Source of the DNA: Ovis canadensis
Lineage: Eukaryota; Chordata; Mammalia; Artiodactyla; Bovidae
NCBI RefSeq assembly: GCF_042477335.2
Contig: NC_091245.1
Coordinates: 227,043,501-227,107,500, forward strand
Direction: 5' to 3'
Length of the DNA stretch: 64,000 bases
Below the pieces are notes generated by a model. The model ran no database searches and had not been told where the DNA came from. It worked only from the letters and a program-made list of their open reading frames with translations. The position numbers were made by a program, and so were the translations under genes. Every line of letters starts with the position of its first letter. The stretch's first letter is position 1. Shown piece after piece: positions 35,773-46,262 of the stretch.

Positions 35773-37243
35773 ATGTATTATCAAGGGTTCTGATTCATGA
35801 TGTTCCTCCCAGATCTGCCCTTCTCTATGTTTCTATATGGCCCAAGGAGGACCTTCCAGAAATGACAGAGGTGCTTGCAGATATCATATCAAAATATCCT
35901 TACTTTCAAAAGGAAGAGACGTTCTTTCCCAACACTGAAAATGTATCCTGGGCTTTACTCTGAACATATTTGACTGAATTTCCTATAAGGGTGAAGGAAT
36001 TACAGTGATATTCTTGGTCAATCAAAGTTCATTTATATAGTTGAGGTTGGTATCAAGATACATCTAAACTTCAAGCAGAATTGCAGTAGAAGTAAAAAGA
36101 TGCCATGAGTTGTGATGAAAAGTCAAAAGAAACATATACCTAATATGAGTGGTCATACTGAATTGTTTTCACATTTGTAGGCTGTAAATCTGAGATACTA
36201 GGTAGTATGATGTCACTGATGGGTGGGTAGAGGGGGGGAGGAAATTTGAAATTTTATAAAAGCAAGAATACACATGGATACTAAACTGTGATATTATGAA
36301 ACACTGACAGACCACTGTGAAATTTAAATTAACATCATATGGAAGGTGGCAGATTTAGAAACAATGCATATATATATATATATATATATAAGCATAATAT
36401 CAACACATTGCTGGTCTTCAAAGTTTATGATGCAATAAGATTTTACAAATAAATTTTACTACTATTGTACAGGGGTATTGTACACATCACTTGGGATGTG
36501 ATGTGATGATTTAATTTTAAATACTGGAAAAGCCTTTAATGCATAAAATAGTTAAGCTGATAATTTTAAATAAGATTATAACTTTTAGCTCTCAGATATT
36601 TAAACCAAAGACAAGTACTAAGAGCCAGTAATTATCTTCATGACAAAAACCTTTGTTGACACAGTTTATTAGGATAAATCCAAGAACTCTAGATATCTTT
36701 GAATTTAGTTTTATATTCTTCAGTAGTGATGGGATTTATTGTTCATTTATATTTCTTTTTCAAATGTCCAACAGATCTACAAATGCAAATAAAAATATTT
36801 AGGAAGTGGAGATGGGGAGAAAAAGCATAAACAATGAGAAAATCTTATAGTATGTTAATAGTAGGTCACTAAATAATTTACTGCAAAATCAAGTGCTCAA
36901 AGTATAGAAGGGATTATAAGATACCATCTCTTTTCTCCTAGGTACAAAATAAGATAGAAATTCTTTGATTTCATATATGGGATTGTTGGAAAGTCCAGGA
37001 AGAAGCAAGGGAAATATTGTTGCAAATTAACTAAGTTCTGCTCTGGATTTGAAATTGATGAGGTTCTCTGGGTCCTTACTAGAAATCTCATTTATATATG
37101 CAATATTTATAAATATGGAAAATCTCAAGTATAAAATTCAGGGTTCATTTTATCCAATTTTTATTCTGAATATTTTATTTGCCTAATCAAATAACCAAAG
37201 TTAGAAATGATCTCCAAAACTGTTACATAATTTAAAAATAATT
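35773..37243. other. No gene; one (TA)n
   Basis: About 1.5 kb of unassigned DNA with a TA microsatellite at about 36367-36391. Confidence 0.4.
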
Positions 37244-37447
37244 AGAGCTGACTCAGAAAAGACTCTGATGCTGGGAGAGATTGAAGGCAGGAGGAGAAGG
37301 GAATGACAGAGGATGAGATGGCATCACTGACTTAACGGATATGAGTTTAGCAAGCTCTGAGAGATGGTGAAGGACAGGGAAGCCTGGCATGCTACAGTCC
37401 ATGGGTTCACAAAGAGTCAGGCAGGACTGAGCGACTAAACAACAAAG
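37244..37447 (+). mobile_element. Diverged BovB tail with AAC end
   Basis: From GAGCTGACTCAGAAAAGACT to GAGCGACTAAACAACAAA. Internal deletions and the TGAGTTTAGCAAGCTCTGAG variant match the older copy at 31568. Low coding preservation. Confidence 0.85.
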
Positions 37448-38722
37448 GTGTTCCAGGAAACTAAAGCTATGTATTAAGGGCATGGAAGTCTACTGAAGTA
37501 TCATGAACTAATACTTGCAATTTAGAAAAAGAAGAACTTTAATGCAAAATTAACTGGAGGGGAGAATTGTGTTGGAAAAATTATACTTAGGAGGATATAT
37601 CATTATTTGGGTGCAGGATGATAGTTTGAATTGAATTGGTTAATATGTAGATACTGAAAACTGGTTTATTTAGAGAGGAAAAACTAATATGGTTATTCGT
37701 TAAGATAGCCCAATAAAGGAGGAAAAGGGACGGTATTTGGGAATGAAGATAAAGAAGTCACGTTCATCAGGTGCGCTTCTTTGAAATCTATAAATATATG
37801 ATGATCCTTTTTACTTTTTCTTCTTTCTTAATTTCCTCATTTCTTTTTCTGTAACTCTTATAACTTGAATGTCATCTTTCTTGGTTAGGTTTTTTAATTT
37901 AATGTTTTATCTAGATATGTTGTCTTTCATTAAAGTGACTCCAAAGTGTCAAAAACTGTATTTAATAATGATAAAATGATTACTAGTTCAGAAAAAATCA
38001 TGCAAGACAAATTACAGTCCAAGCAAATGATACCTTCAATATCATTGCTGAAAATTATTTTTATCTCAGCATTCTTATCCCAGTTAGGAATTAAAGATTT
38101 TAAAACTTTTAAACTAAAATTACGCAGCTATGAAGGTTGCTTAAATATTCACTTCAGTTTGTATCATGCTGTAGGAAAAAAAAGATATCTGTACTACAAC
38201 ATGTTCTCAATGACATTGAAGAGAGAAGTCTGAGGATGGGAGATCAAGGAAATTACTGAATTGTAATTGTGCAGTATTCCCAGGGATCCACCAGGGCTGA
38301 TCCTAGCAGATGGACAGATCATGCCAGCTGAATTGTCTCAGGAGAAAAATCAGAAATGAGGTGCTAATGGATTTAAAGGAATATTGATAACACTGATATC
38401 CAACACAGACGTGGAACAGTAGGAGGTGAATAAAATAATATTCTAGAAAACTAAGTAGAACAAAAGGCAATTTACTATTTTATATGTTTTATCAGAACAA
38501 ACAAATACTAAATGATTCAAATATAACTTGCAAAGAAGTGGTAAATATGATTATCAATCCGTGAAGGATATCTGAATAGGATCTTTCCTTTTAGACAGTA
38601 TAGAAGGTTATATTTTGAGTGTTGCTACAGTCTCTCTACTAAGCAAACTGCTAACACTGGTAATCAGTTTTTGTTATGTGACCTCCTGCTTTCCTTCCCC
38701 GAATATAGATAGATAACGGACT
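37448..38722. other. No gene seen
   Basis: Unassigned. The frame at 37946-38233 (95 aa) starts MSKTVFNNDKMITSSEK but has no recognisable domain and no supporting context. I consider it chance. Confidence 0.4.
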
Positions 38723-38732
38723 GGGAATGTAT

Positions 38733-38931
38733 GTGCGCATTCTTGTTTAGTTTGTCAGTCGTGTCTGATTCTTTGCAACCCCATGGACTCTAGCCCACCA
38801 GGTTCCTCTGTCCATGAGATTTGCCAGGAGTGGGTAGCCATTCCCTTCTCCAGTGGATCTTCCCAACCCAGGGATCAAAGCTGGGTCTTTTGCACTGCAT
38901 TCTTTACCATCCAAGCCATCAGGGGAGCCCT
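38733..38931 (-). mobile_element. Bov-tA SINE, antisense, exact ends
   Basis: Tail-body-head in reverse (GTCAGTCGTGTCTGATTC; CAACCCAGGGATCAAAGC; CCATCAGGGGAGCCC). Perfect 9-bp TSD GGAATGTAT (38724-38732; 38932-38940). A 12-15 base deletion removes the AAGAATACTGG part of the body. Confidence 0.93.
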
Positions 38932-39140
38932 GGAATGTATATCAGAGATAAATCAACTTTCTTTTTTCCTGAAAATTTGACTAAGATCCAGCAAAAGCAT
39001 AATTAAAACTTGTTTCAAATCAATGGTAGAACATCTTAGGTCTATCTATAAAACTAACTGAATTTCCCATATTTTTCTTTTTAATTTCCTATGTTTCCAA
39101 AACACAATTTGTCCATTAGCTTTGGATTATGGAGAATATA

Positions 39141-39446
39141 TGGAGAAGGCAATGGCCCCCCTCTCCAGTACTCTTGCCTGGAAAATCCCGTGGATGGAGG
39201 AACCTGAAAGGCTGCAGTCCATGGGGTCGCTGAGGGTCGGACACGACTGAGTGACTTCACTTTCACTTTTCACTTTCATGTATTGGAGAAGGAAATGGCA
39301 ACCCACTCCAGGATTCTTGCCTGGAGAATCCCAGGGGCGGGGAGGGGGGCAGCAGGGCGGAGAGGGGGTGGGGGTGGGGTGCCTAGTGGGCTGTCGTCTA
39401 TGGGGTCGCACAGAGTAGGACACGACTGAAGTGACTTAGCAGCAGC
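39141..39446 (+). mobile_element. Bov-A2 SINE with G-rich expansion
   Basis: Sense Bov-A dimer with a perfect 12-bp TSD ATGGAGAATATA (39129-39140; 39447-39458). In the second monomer the short CAGGGACGGGGGAGCC segment of sister copies is replaced by about 46 bases of G-runs (39334-39379). The remaining body is standard, ending in (AGC)n. Confidence 0.95.
39334..39379 (+). repeat. G-rich block, potential quadruplex
   Basis: Runs of 4, 4, 6, 3, 5, 5 and 4 G separated by short non-G spacers, unlike any other SINE copy in this window. It fits the four-run G-quadruplex pattern on the + strand. Confidence 0.8.
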
Positions 39447-39566
39447 ATGGAGAATATACCAGGATACTTCCAATTTATTCCCAAGTGTGTTTATAATTTA
39501 TAAAATTTAGACAGTGGTACTTAGTATTATTACTTTCAAAAGAGTCCATTCAATTACTATTCTTTT

Positions 39567-39772
39567 ATGGACTTCCCTGGTGGTTCAGACGGTAAAGTGT
39601 CTGTCTACAATGAGGGAGACCCAGGTTCGATCCCTGGGTCAGGAAGATCCACTGGAGAAGGAAATGGCAATCCACTCCAGTACTATAGCCTGGAAAATCC
39701 CATGGACAGAGGAGCCTAGTAGGCTACAGTCCATGGGGTCGCAAAGAGTCGGACATGACTGAGCGACTTCAC
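39567..39772 (+). mobile_element. Bov-tA SINE, well preserved promoter boxes
   Basis: tRNA-like head with A-box region TGGTTCAGACGG and B box GGTTCGATCCC (39624-39634), then BovB-derived body and GAGCGACTTCAC tail. Perfect 13-bp TSD TTACTATTCTTTT (39554-39566; 39773-39785). One of the youngest-looking SINEs here and possibly Pol III competent. Confidence 0.96.
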
Positions 39773-39964
39773 TTACTATTCTTTTTGTTTTTGTTCTTTT
39801 TTTAATAACAAACTCTTTCATGCTAAACAGGATAAGACTTACTTTCTTGTGAAAACAGATGAGCACATTAAACGTAATATGGATGGGAAAAATAATTACA
39901 TGAAAATAATAATCAAACACTAAAGTGGTAACATGAGTAAAAATTATCTTACAACAGTGAATAT

Positions 39965-40620
39965 TCCCAGGACTAAAGAAAGATATTTCATTAATAAATG
40001 AGTCAATTGATCAAGAAAATATGACAGTCCTAAATGTGCATACATTTAAACATAGCTTGGAAACACATGAGCAAAACAGACACAAGTGAAATTAGGAAAT
40101 AAATCCAAAATGATAGTTGGTGATTTCAACACCTCTTTTTAAATAACTGACAGAATAGGTAAGCATAATTACTTAGCAAATATAGATTTGAAGAATATCA
40201 ATTAGTTACTTTAATTGGTGTATGTAGATTTTTATAGCCAGCAAAGGTAGACTACTCTCTGAAAGAGCAGAAGGGGTATTTGCTATGCTAGAAAATATGC
40301 TGGGTGTAAAACAAGTCTCAACAAATTAAAATAGATTGAAACTATACAACATGAATTTTCTCCCCAAAGAAAATTATTCATTTCTCAATAACAAAGAACA
40401 GTAATTAAAAATATTGGAAAACTTCATAAATATGTATAAAGTAAGCAAACTTTTCTAAACATGCCTATGTCAAAGAACTGACAAGTTAAATTAGAAGATA
40501 TTTTCTGCTCTCTTTGGCACAAAATTGGAATGATACAGAGAAGATTAGCATGGTCCCTGTGTAAGGATGAAAATGCTTTGATTACATTGTAATAAAATAT
40601 TATATCAACCAAAGCAATAC
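39965..40620 (+). mobile_element. Old L1 ORF2 fragment (endonuclease region) containing U6
   Basis: Sense L1 ORF2 sequence in consistent order: GAAAGATATTTCATTAATAA, GTTGGTGATTTCAACACC, AAAACAAGTCTCAACAAATT, TTTCTCAATAACAAAGAACA. Stops interrupt all frames. The U6-derived segment (40505 onward) sits within or at the end of it. Boundaries are approximate. Confidence 0.65.
40505..40572 (+). pseudogene. RNU6: U6 snRNA pseudogene
   Basis: Spliceosomal U6 RNA sequence: TGCTCTCTTTGGCA, then AAAATTGGAATGATACAGAG, AAGATTAGCATGGTCCCTGT and GTAAGGATGA. The segment between GGCA and AAAATTGG (about 12 bases in U6) is deleted and the 3' third is missing or unrecognisable. No U6 promoter elements are upstream; L1 sequence is. 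It is a retro-pseudogene, not a transcribed U6 gene. Confidence 0.85.
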
Positions 40621-40797
40621 ATGGATGAAACTCTTGCTTTTGCATTTTCATATTAAAAATAAAAAGATCAAAAATCCATTACCTAAGCTTATAGCTTAAG
40701 AGTTAAATTAAAATCCATTTACTTAGAATTAAGGACAATATAAAGAATTTTTTTAAAATAAGAATATAAAATGGATTTTTTTCTTTTTAACCCTGTA

Positions 40798-41510
40798 TTT
40801 TTTAAAATTTATCTTTAATTGGACAATAAATGCTTTAAAGTATTGTGTTGGTTTCTGTAAAACATGAACATGAACCAGCCATATGTATAACTATGTTCCC
40901 TCCGTCTTAAAATTACCTCCCACCTCCCTCCCCATCCCACACTTCTAGGTTGATACAGAGCTTTGGTTAGAGTTCACCAAGTCACCAAGTTCACAGCAAA
41001 TTCCCATTGGCTATCTAGTTTATATATGATAATGTATGAAAAAAAAAGTGAAAATGAAGTCATTCAGTTGTGTTCGACTCTTTAGAACCCCATGGACTGT
41101 AGCCTACCAGGCTCCTCTGTCCATGGAATTTTCCAGGCAGGAGTACTGGAATGGGTTGCCATTTCCTTCTCCAGGGGGTCTTCTTGACCCAGGAATCGAA
41201 CCCTGGGCTCCTGCATTGCAAGCAGACGCTTTACCGTCTGAGCCACCAGGGAAGCCCATGATAATGTATGCTTCCATGTTACTCTCTCCATTCATCCCAG
41301 CCTCTCCTTCCCCTCCCAGCCTATGTCCATATGTCTGTTCTCTATGTCTGTGTCTCCATTGTTGCCCTGCAAATAATTTTATCAGAGCCATCTTCCTAGA
41401 TTCCACATATACACATTAGTATATGATATTTTTCTCTTTCTGACATACTTCTCTCTGTATAATAGGCTCTAGGTTCATCTACCTCATTAGAACTGACTTA
41501 AATGTGTTCA
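40798..41510 (-). mobile_element. Ruminant L1 3' end, antisense, split by Bov-tA
   Basis: The complement of a bovid L1 3' UTR and ORF2 end: AAAGTATTGTGTTGGTTTCT, CCTCCCACCTCCCTCCCCAT, then (after the SINE) CTGTTCTCTATGTCTGTGTC and AATAGGCTCTAGGTTCATCT. The Bov-tA at 41039-41257 interrupts it. The element is older than that SINE. Confidence 0.82.
41039..41257 (-). mobile_element. Bov-tA SINE in L1, exact ends
   Basis: Antisense copy with tail AAAAAAAAGTGAAAATGAAG, body and complete head (B box complement GGAATCGAACCC, end CCACCAGGGAAGCCC). Perfect 13-bp TSD ATGATAATGTATG (41026-41038; 41258-41270) made of L1 sequence. Confidence 0.96.
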
Positions 41511-41930
41511 AAAAAGGAACTACTTTAAAAAGCAACTGGTTCTTACAAATAAAAATGAAATTGATAAAATTTCATAATATTTAAGGAAAATAAAGCACAC
41601 ATTTTCAATAAGAACAATGAAAACAAGGACTATATTTTCCACCATAGAAGATCTATCATTCTATTTTCATTGAAATAAAAATTTACTCTTGATATTAGAT
41701 TTGCCTTCCCTTCATACAATGTTTCTATCATAACTATCTTCTGTGATGTTTTTAGAATGCTTTATCCATCATCATGCTATCTCACACAGTACTGTTTCTG
41801 ATACAGTAACTCAATTAAATGTGTCATTTCCATAAAATTACTGGTCTAATCATGTTCCCTACAATTCTGAAATATCTGGCTTGACAGAATGGTGGGATAA
41901 CCTTTTGATTTCTCAGTTATAGTTCGAGCT
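41511..41930. other. No gene seen
   Basis: Unassigned AT-rich sequence ending in the left copy of the BovB target duplication. Confidence 0.4.
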
Positions 41931-41940
41931 AGATCATAAT

Positions 41941-43486
41941 CACGATGGTGTGATCACTCACCTAGAACCAGATACTCTGGAATGTGGAGTCAAGTGGGCC
42001 TTAGAAGCATCACTATTAACAAAGCTAGCGGAGGTGATGGAATTCCAATTGAGCTATTTCAAATCCTGAAAGATGATGCTGTGAAAGTGCTGCACTCAAT
42101 ATGCCAGCAAATTTGGAAAACTCTGCAGTGGCCACAGGGCTGGAAAAGTCAGATTTCATTGCAATTCCAAATAAAGTCAATGCCAAAGAATGTTAAAAGT
42201 ACCGTGCAATTGCACTTACTGCACACACTAGTAAAGTAGTGCTGAAAATTCTCCAAGCAAGGCTTTAACAGTATGTGAACTGTGAACTTCCAGATGTTCA
42301 AGCTGGATTTAGAAAAAGCATAGAAACCAGAGATCAAATTGCCAACATCTGTTGGATCATAGAAACAACAAGAGAATTCCAGAAAAAAAAAAAAAATCTA
42401 TTTCTGCTTTATTGACTAAACCAGAGCTTTTGACTGTGTGGATCACAACAAACTGTGGAAAAATTTTTAAGAGATGGGAATACCAGACCACCTGACCTGC
42501 CCCTTGAGAAATCTGTATGCACGTCAAGAGGCAACAGTTAAAGGTGGGACATGGAACAACAGACTGATTGCCGATGGGGAAAGAAGTATGTCAAGGCTGT
42601 AGATTGTCACCCTACTTATTTAACATATATGCAGAGTACATCATTAGAAATGCTAGACTGGGTGAAGCACAAACTGGAATCAACATTGCCAGGAAAGATA
42701 TCAATAACCTCAGATATGCAGATGACACCATACTTATGGCAGAAAATGAAGAACTAAAGAGCTTGTTGATGAAAGTGAAAGAGGAGAGTGAAAAAGTTGG
42801 CTTAACACTCAACATTCAGAAAACTAACAGCATGGCATTCAGTCCCATCACTTCTTGGCAAATAGATGGGGAAACAGTGGCTGACTTTATTTTCTTGGGT
42901 TCCAAAATCACTGCAGATGGTAACTACAGCCATGAAATTAAAAGAAGCTTACTCCTTGGAAGAAAAGTTATGATCAACCTAGACAGCATATTAAAAAGCA
43001 GAGACATTACTTTACCAACAGAGGTCTGTGTAGTCAAAGTTATTTTTCTTTTCCCGTAGTCATGTATGAATGTGAGAGTTGGACTATAAAGAAAGCTGAA
43101 TGACAAAGAATTGATGGTTTTGAACCATGGTGTTGGAGAAGATTCTTGAGAGTCCATTGGACAGCAAGGAGATTCAATCAGTCAACCCTAAAGGAAATTG
43201 GTCCTGAATATTCATTGGAAGGACTGATGCTGAAGCTGAAACTCCAATACTTTGGCCACATGATGCAAAGAACTGACTCATTTGAAAAGACCCTGATGCT
43301 GGGAAAGATTGAAGGTGGGAGGAGAAGGGGATGCAAGAGGATGAGATGGTTGGATGGCATCACTGACTCAATGGACATGAGTCTGAGTAAACTCCTGGAG
43401 TTGGTGATGGACAGGGAAGCCTGATGTGCAGCAGTCCATATGGTCACAAAGAGTTGGACACAATTGAGCGACTGAACTTTAACTTG
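41941..43486 (+). mobile_element. BovB LINE, 1.55 kb, exact ends
   Basis: From the pre-RT linker (CACGATGGTGTGATCACTCA) to GAGCGACTGAAC. Perfect 10-bp TSD AGATCATAAT (41931-41940; 43487-43496); the last bases TAAT also match the element's own sequence at the junction, suggesting microhomology-assisted 5' joining. The RT N-terminus is frameshifted, an A-run (42383-42396) lies in the FQKN site, and the palm through IKRSLLLGRKV is open for 163 codons. Confidence 0.95.
42568..43059 (+). pseudogene. BovB RT palm and downstream fragment
   Basis: A 163-codon open frame: GKEVCQGCRLSPYLF, LRYADD (Y50-D53), ENEELKSLLMKVKEESEKVGL, then SKITADGNYSHEIKRSLLLGRKVM. Motif A (FID reads FIDxTRAFD-like, upstream near 42410) lies in another frame after the A-run expansion, so it is dead. 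It is the second longest sense frame of this element in the window. Confidence 0.85.
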
Positions 43487-43951
43487 AGATCATAATATCT
43501 TGCAGGGCTGAGGCAAGGTTCTCTAGAAGGTGTATGTGCTTTGAATCTGCATCCAATATATGACACTCTTTCTCCTATACCCAGGACTCAAGGGTTCAGG
43601 AATCATGAAGTGGAAATGGGAGTGGCACCACTCACTCTTAACCCTAGTGACCTCTCAGCAAAATTTTTGTTTCCTTTCCTATGATCTTATGTTCTGCTGG
43701 ACTAGCAGCCTCAGTCTCTAAGAGAAGAATACTTCTACAAGTAGACACGAAAATGATTTCATTTAACTGAAGTTAAGATTGTTGCCTGGCCACTGTGAAT
43801 CCCTAATGCCTCAAATCAACAAGCAAAGATGACAGCTACTGTGCTAGCTGGGGTGATGGATGCAGACTACCAAGGAGCAATTAAACTGCTACTGCACTAT
43901 GGAGGTAAGGACATAAAAGTGATCCTTCAGAGCCCCTCTTAATATTACTAA

Positions 43952-44045
43952 ACTGCTATGGATTAACTGTTTGTGTTCCCCTAAAATTCATGTTGAAGCT
44001 CCAATCTCTAATGTGATATTTGGAGGTGGGGCCTCATAACTAATT
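43952..44045 (+). mobile_element. MLT1-type LTR start fragment
   Basis: Reads TATGGATTAACTGTTTGTGT, AAAATTCATGTTGAAGCTCC and GGAGGTGGGGCCTCATAACT, the left end of the same LTR class found in reverse at 9256-9792. Only about 95 bases are recognisable. Flanking 43497-43951 has no gene. Confidence 0.65.
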
Positions 44046-44323
44046 ATTTTTCTCTTTTTTTCCTATTAATAAGAATTTAATAACTAACAGATGTCCTCTA
44101 CCAGAGCTATCATACATAGTACCTATTCATTCATACTTTACTCATATTTGTGTTGCTGTTTGTTTCTTGGATTTAGCTTTTTTTCACATGTAGTCATAAG
44201 TGAGATTTTCCATTTTTATACTATGTTTGTCAAGAGGTTTCTTGAGAACAAGCTAGCTTCATAAAATTTAATGAAAAATATTATTTAGATTTTGACAGCT
44301 TAAAATCTATAATAATCAGATAT

Positions 44324-44381
44324 TCTATAATTATAATAATCTATAATTATAATAATCTAAAATTATAATAATCTATAATTT
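44324..44381. repeat. 16-bp AT-rich minisatellite
   Basis: Three full units of TCTATAATTATAATAA (third with one change) plus a partial fourth. The unit is nearly palindromic around TATAATTATA. Confidence 0.9.
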
Positions 44382-44539
44382 CCTGATTAATGGTATCATT
44401 TATTTTTAAAAATCCATATGTCTACCTGATAGTATGAAAGCCTATGATTCTAAGTGAGAAATTGCATTTATGTTTTACACATGTACTGAACTCTCATTAA
44501 ATTCATAACTTCATCTGTTAGGTAGTTAGAATAGGAAAA

Positions 44540-44758
44540 GTGAAGTGAAGTGAAGTGAATTCGCTCAGTCGTGTCCAACTCTTTGAGACCCCCTGGACTG
44601 TAGCCCACCAGGCTCCTCCGTCCATGGGATTCACCAGGCAAGAATACTGGAGTGGGTTACCATTTCCTTCTCCAGGGGATCTTCCCAACCCAGGGATCGA
44701 ACCCAGGTCTCCCACATTGCAGGCAGATGCTTTAACCTCTGAGCCACCAGGGAAGAAA
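44540..44758 (-). mobile_element. Bov-tA SINE, antisense
   Basis: Tail (GTGAAG)n, body and full head (GGGATCGAACCC; GAGCCACCAGGGAAG). TSD AGGAAAA (44533-44539; 44759-44765). The frame 44518-44868 is the SINE itself, not a gene. It abuts an LTR on the right. Confidence 0.93.
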
Positions 44759-44767
44759 AGGAAAAAG

Positions 44768-45140
44768 GAGTCCAAAATGGCGGTGGCTAAAAGACAAGGA
44801 AGGGAAAACCTGCTAAAACAGAACAAAGGAGGGATCGGATTGAGGACCTCAGGTAAAACAAACAACATTCCTGGCTAGCCCAATTTACATAGGGCAGGCC
44901 TGAGGAAGGAGAAAAACATATAAAAAGAGGAGCCAAAAACTGGGCCAGGGGCCTTTCTTCTCTTCACATCTTTTGGGTTGGCATGCCCTCACACCACGAG
45001 GATGCATTTTCCTTTACTTTCTAAATAAAACCGAGGTGTAACATGGAACTGGTCCATCTGAGGGCTGTAATGCTGGTCCATTGCTTAAAATTTTTGTTAT
45101 GATGAGACAGAACTGAGGAAATTACAAGCTCCTCTAACAC
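44768..45140 (+). mobile_element. Probable solo LTR of an endogenous retrovirus
   Basis: Promoter-like layout: TATAAAAAG at 44919-44927, about 100 bases further AATAAA at 45024-45029 followed by a GT-rich region (GAGGTGTAACATGGAA), in a GC-richer block than its surroundings. This is a U3-R-U5 arrangement typical of a gammaretrovirus-like (ERV1) LTR. There are no internal genes and no primer-binding site beyond it. The family is not named; ends are approximate. Confidence 0.6.
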
Positions 45141-45692
45141 ATCAAAACACAGGACATCCATATGTGTTGAAATGTAAAATGTTTAAAACATTATTTCCTG
45201 GTCACCTATCTGAGGTCACATCTTTCCTTACAATGAAATAATTTTGATTCTTTGCTTCATTCTCCATATACTTAGTATTATTTTCCTAAATTTTTAAAGA
45301 TTCATTTTTATAAACAAAATCAAGAGCAAGAATGAACATACTTAAACTAAAAAAATTATACAGAACAAGCATGTGGTTGCAGAGAATAGTTCACACTGAG
45401 AAGGAGGCTCTGAAACCTTTTTCAATTTCAGAAAAAAATTAAGACATGTACCCGCCATTGGCATTTGACATATTTTTTCAAAACATCACCTTGTAAGCCT
45501 GATGATCTACAATTATATTTGACATAACTCAAATTTTCTTGTTCTTATTTAAAATGCTAATAATCTGGGGAAATTATTATAAAACTTTCCTATGCAATGT
45601 TTGGTTAAAACAGTTCCATTGTGCAATATTTAAATTCTATAATATCACTAAACTGAGAAAATTTAACTGTGGAAAAGTGTCCACAGAAAAGA
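45141..45692. other. No gene seen
   Basis: Unassigned AT-rich DNA between the LTR and a Bov-tA. Confidence 0.4.
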
Positions 45693-45910
45693 TTGGGCTT
45701 CCCTGGTGGCTCAGACAGTAAAGAGTTTGCCTGCAGTGTGGGAGACCCGGGTTCAATTCCTGGGTTGGGAAGATCTCCTGGAAAAGGAAATAGCAACCCA
45801 CTCCAGTATTGCCTGGAAAATCCCATGGATGGAGGAATCTGGCAGGCTACAGTCCATAAGGTGGTAAAGAGTTGGACACAACTAAGTGACTAACACTTTA
45901 ACTTTCACAC
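45693..45910 (+). mobile_element. Bov-tA SINE ending in CA repeat
   Basis: Head GGGCTTCCCTGGTGGCTCAG with B box GGTTCAATTCC, body, tail AAGTGACTAACACTTT then (CA)n. A four-base deletion removes TCTT in AGTATTCTTGCC. TSD not clear. Confidence 0.92.
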
Positions 45911-45944
45911 ACACACAGTTGCAAAAGTAAACAAGAAAAGCTAC

Positions 45945-46262
45945 TGGTACATGCAGTGACATGAATTTATGCCAAAGTGTTATCCTATGTCAAAGAGGCC
46001 AGACATATTTTTTTTTATTCATTTATAAAATATTCCAGAAAAGGAAAAAAAAAATCTATTGTGATAAAAACCAAATAAGTGATAGCCTTGAAGACAAAGT
46101 AAGAGGGATGCCAGCCATAAGGTCCTGGAAGAAGTTTCACAGGAAATGGAAATAATCCATACCTAATTGGGGCTATGTTTATAAGAATGAATGCATATGC
46201 TAAATCTCCTAAAAAAATACAAGTTAGTGCATCATATCAATTATACTTCAATAAAATCTTTT
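45945..46262 (+). mobile_element. Old L1 3' UTR fragment
   Basis: AAGTGTTATCCTATGTCAAAG, AAATATTCCAGAAAAGG and TCAATTATACTTCAATAAAAT follow the order of an old L1 3' terminus. Diverged, no coding. Confidence 0.5.

Noticed and set aside
37946-38233. 95-codon frame as a small protein gene
   Set aside because: No recognisable domain, no splice or promoter context and AT-rich low-information sequence. Frames of this size occur by chance here.
39567-39772. tRNA gene at the GGTTCGATCCC box
   Set aside because: The box belongs to the tRNA-derived head of a Bov-tA SINE with a BovB tail and TSDs. There is no mature tRNA fold or terminator. The same applies to the heads at 45693, 57018 and 59746.
40505-40572. 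Functional U6 snRNA gene
   Set aside because: Internal deletion, missing 3' end and no upstream TATA/PSE; L1 sequence lies upstream.
44518-44868. 116-codon antisense frame with a hydrophobic start
   Set aside because: Its core, GGSEVKASACNVGDLGSIPG onward, is the usual translation of a Bov-tA head, seen repeatedly in this window.
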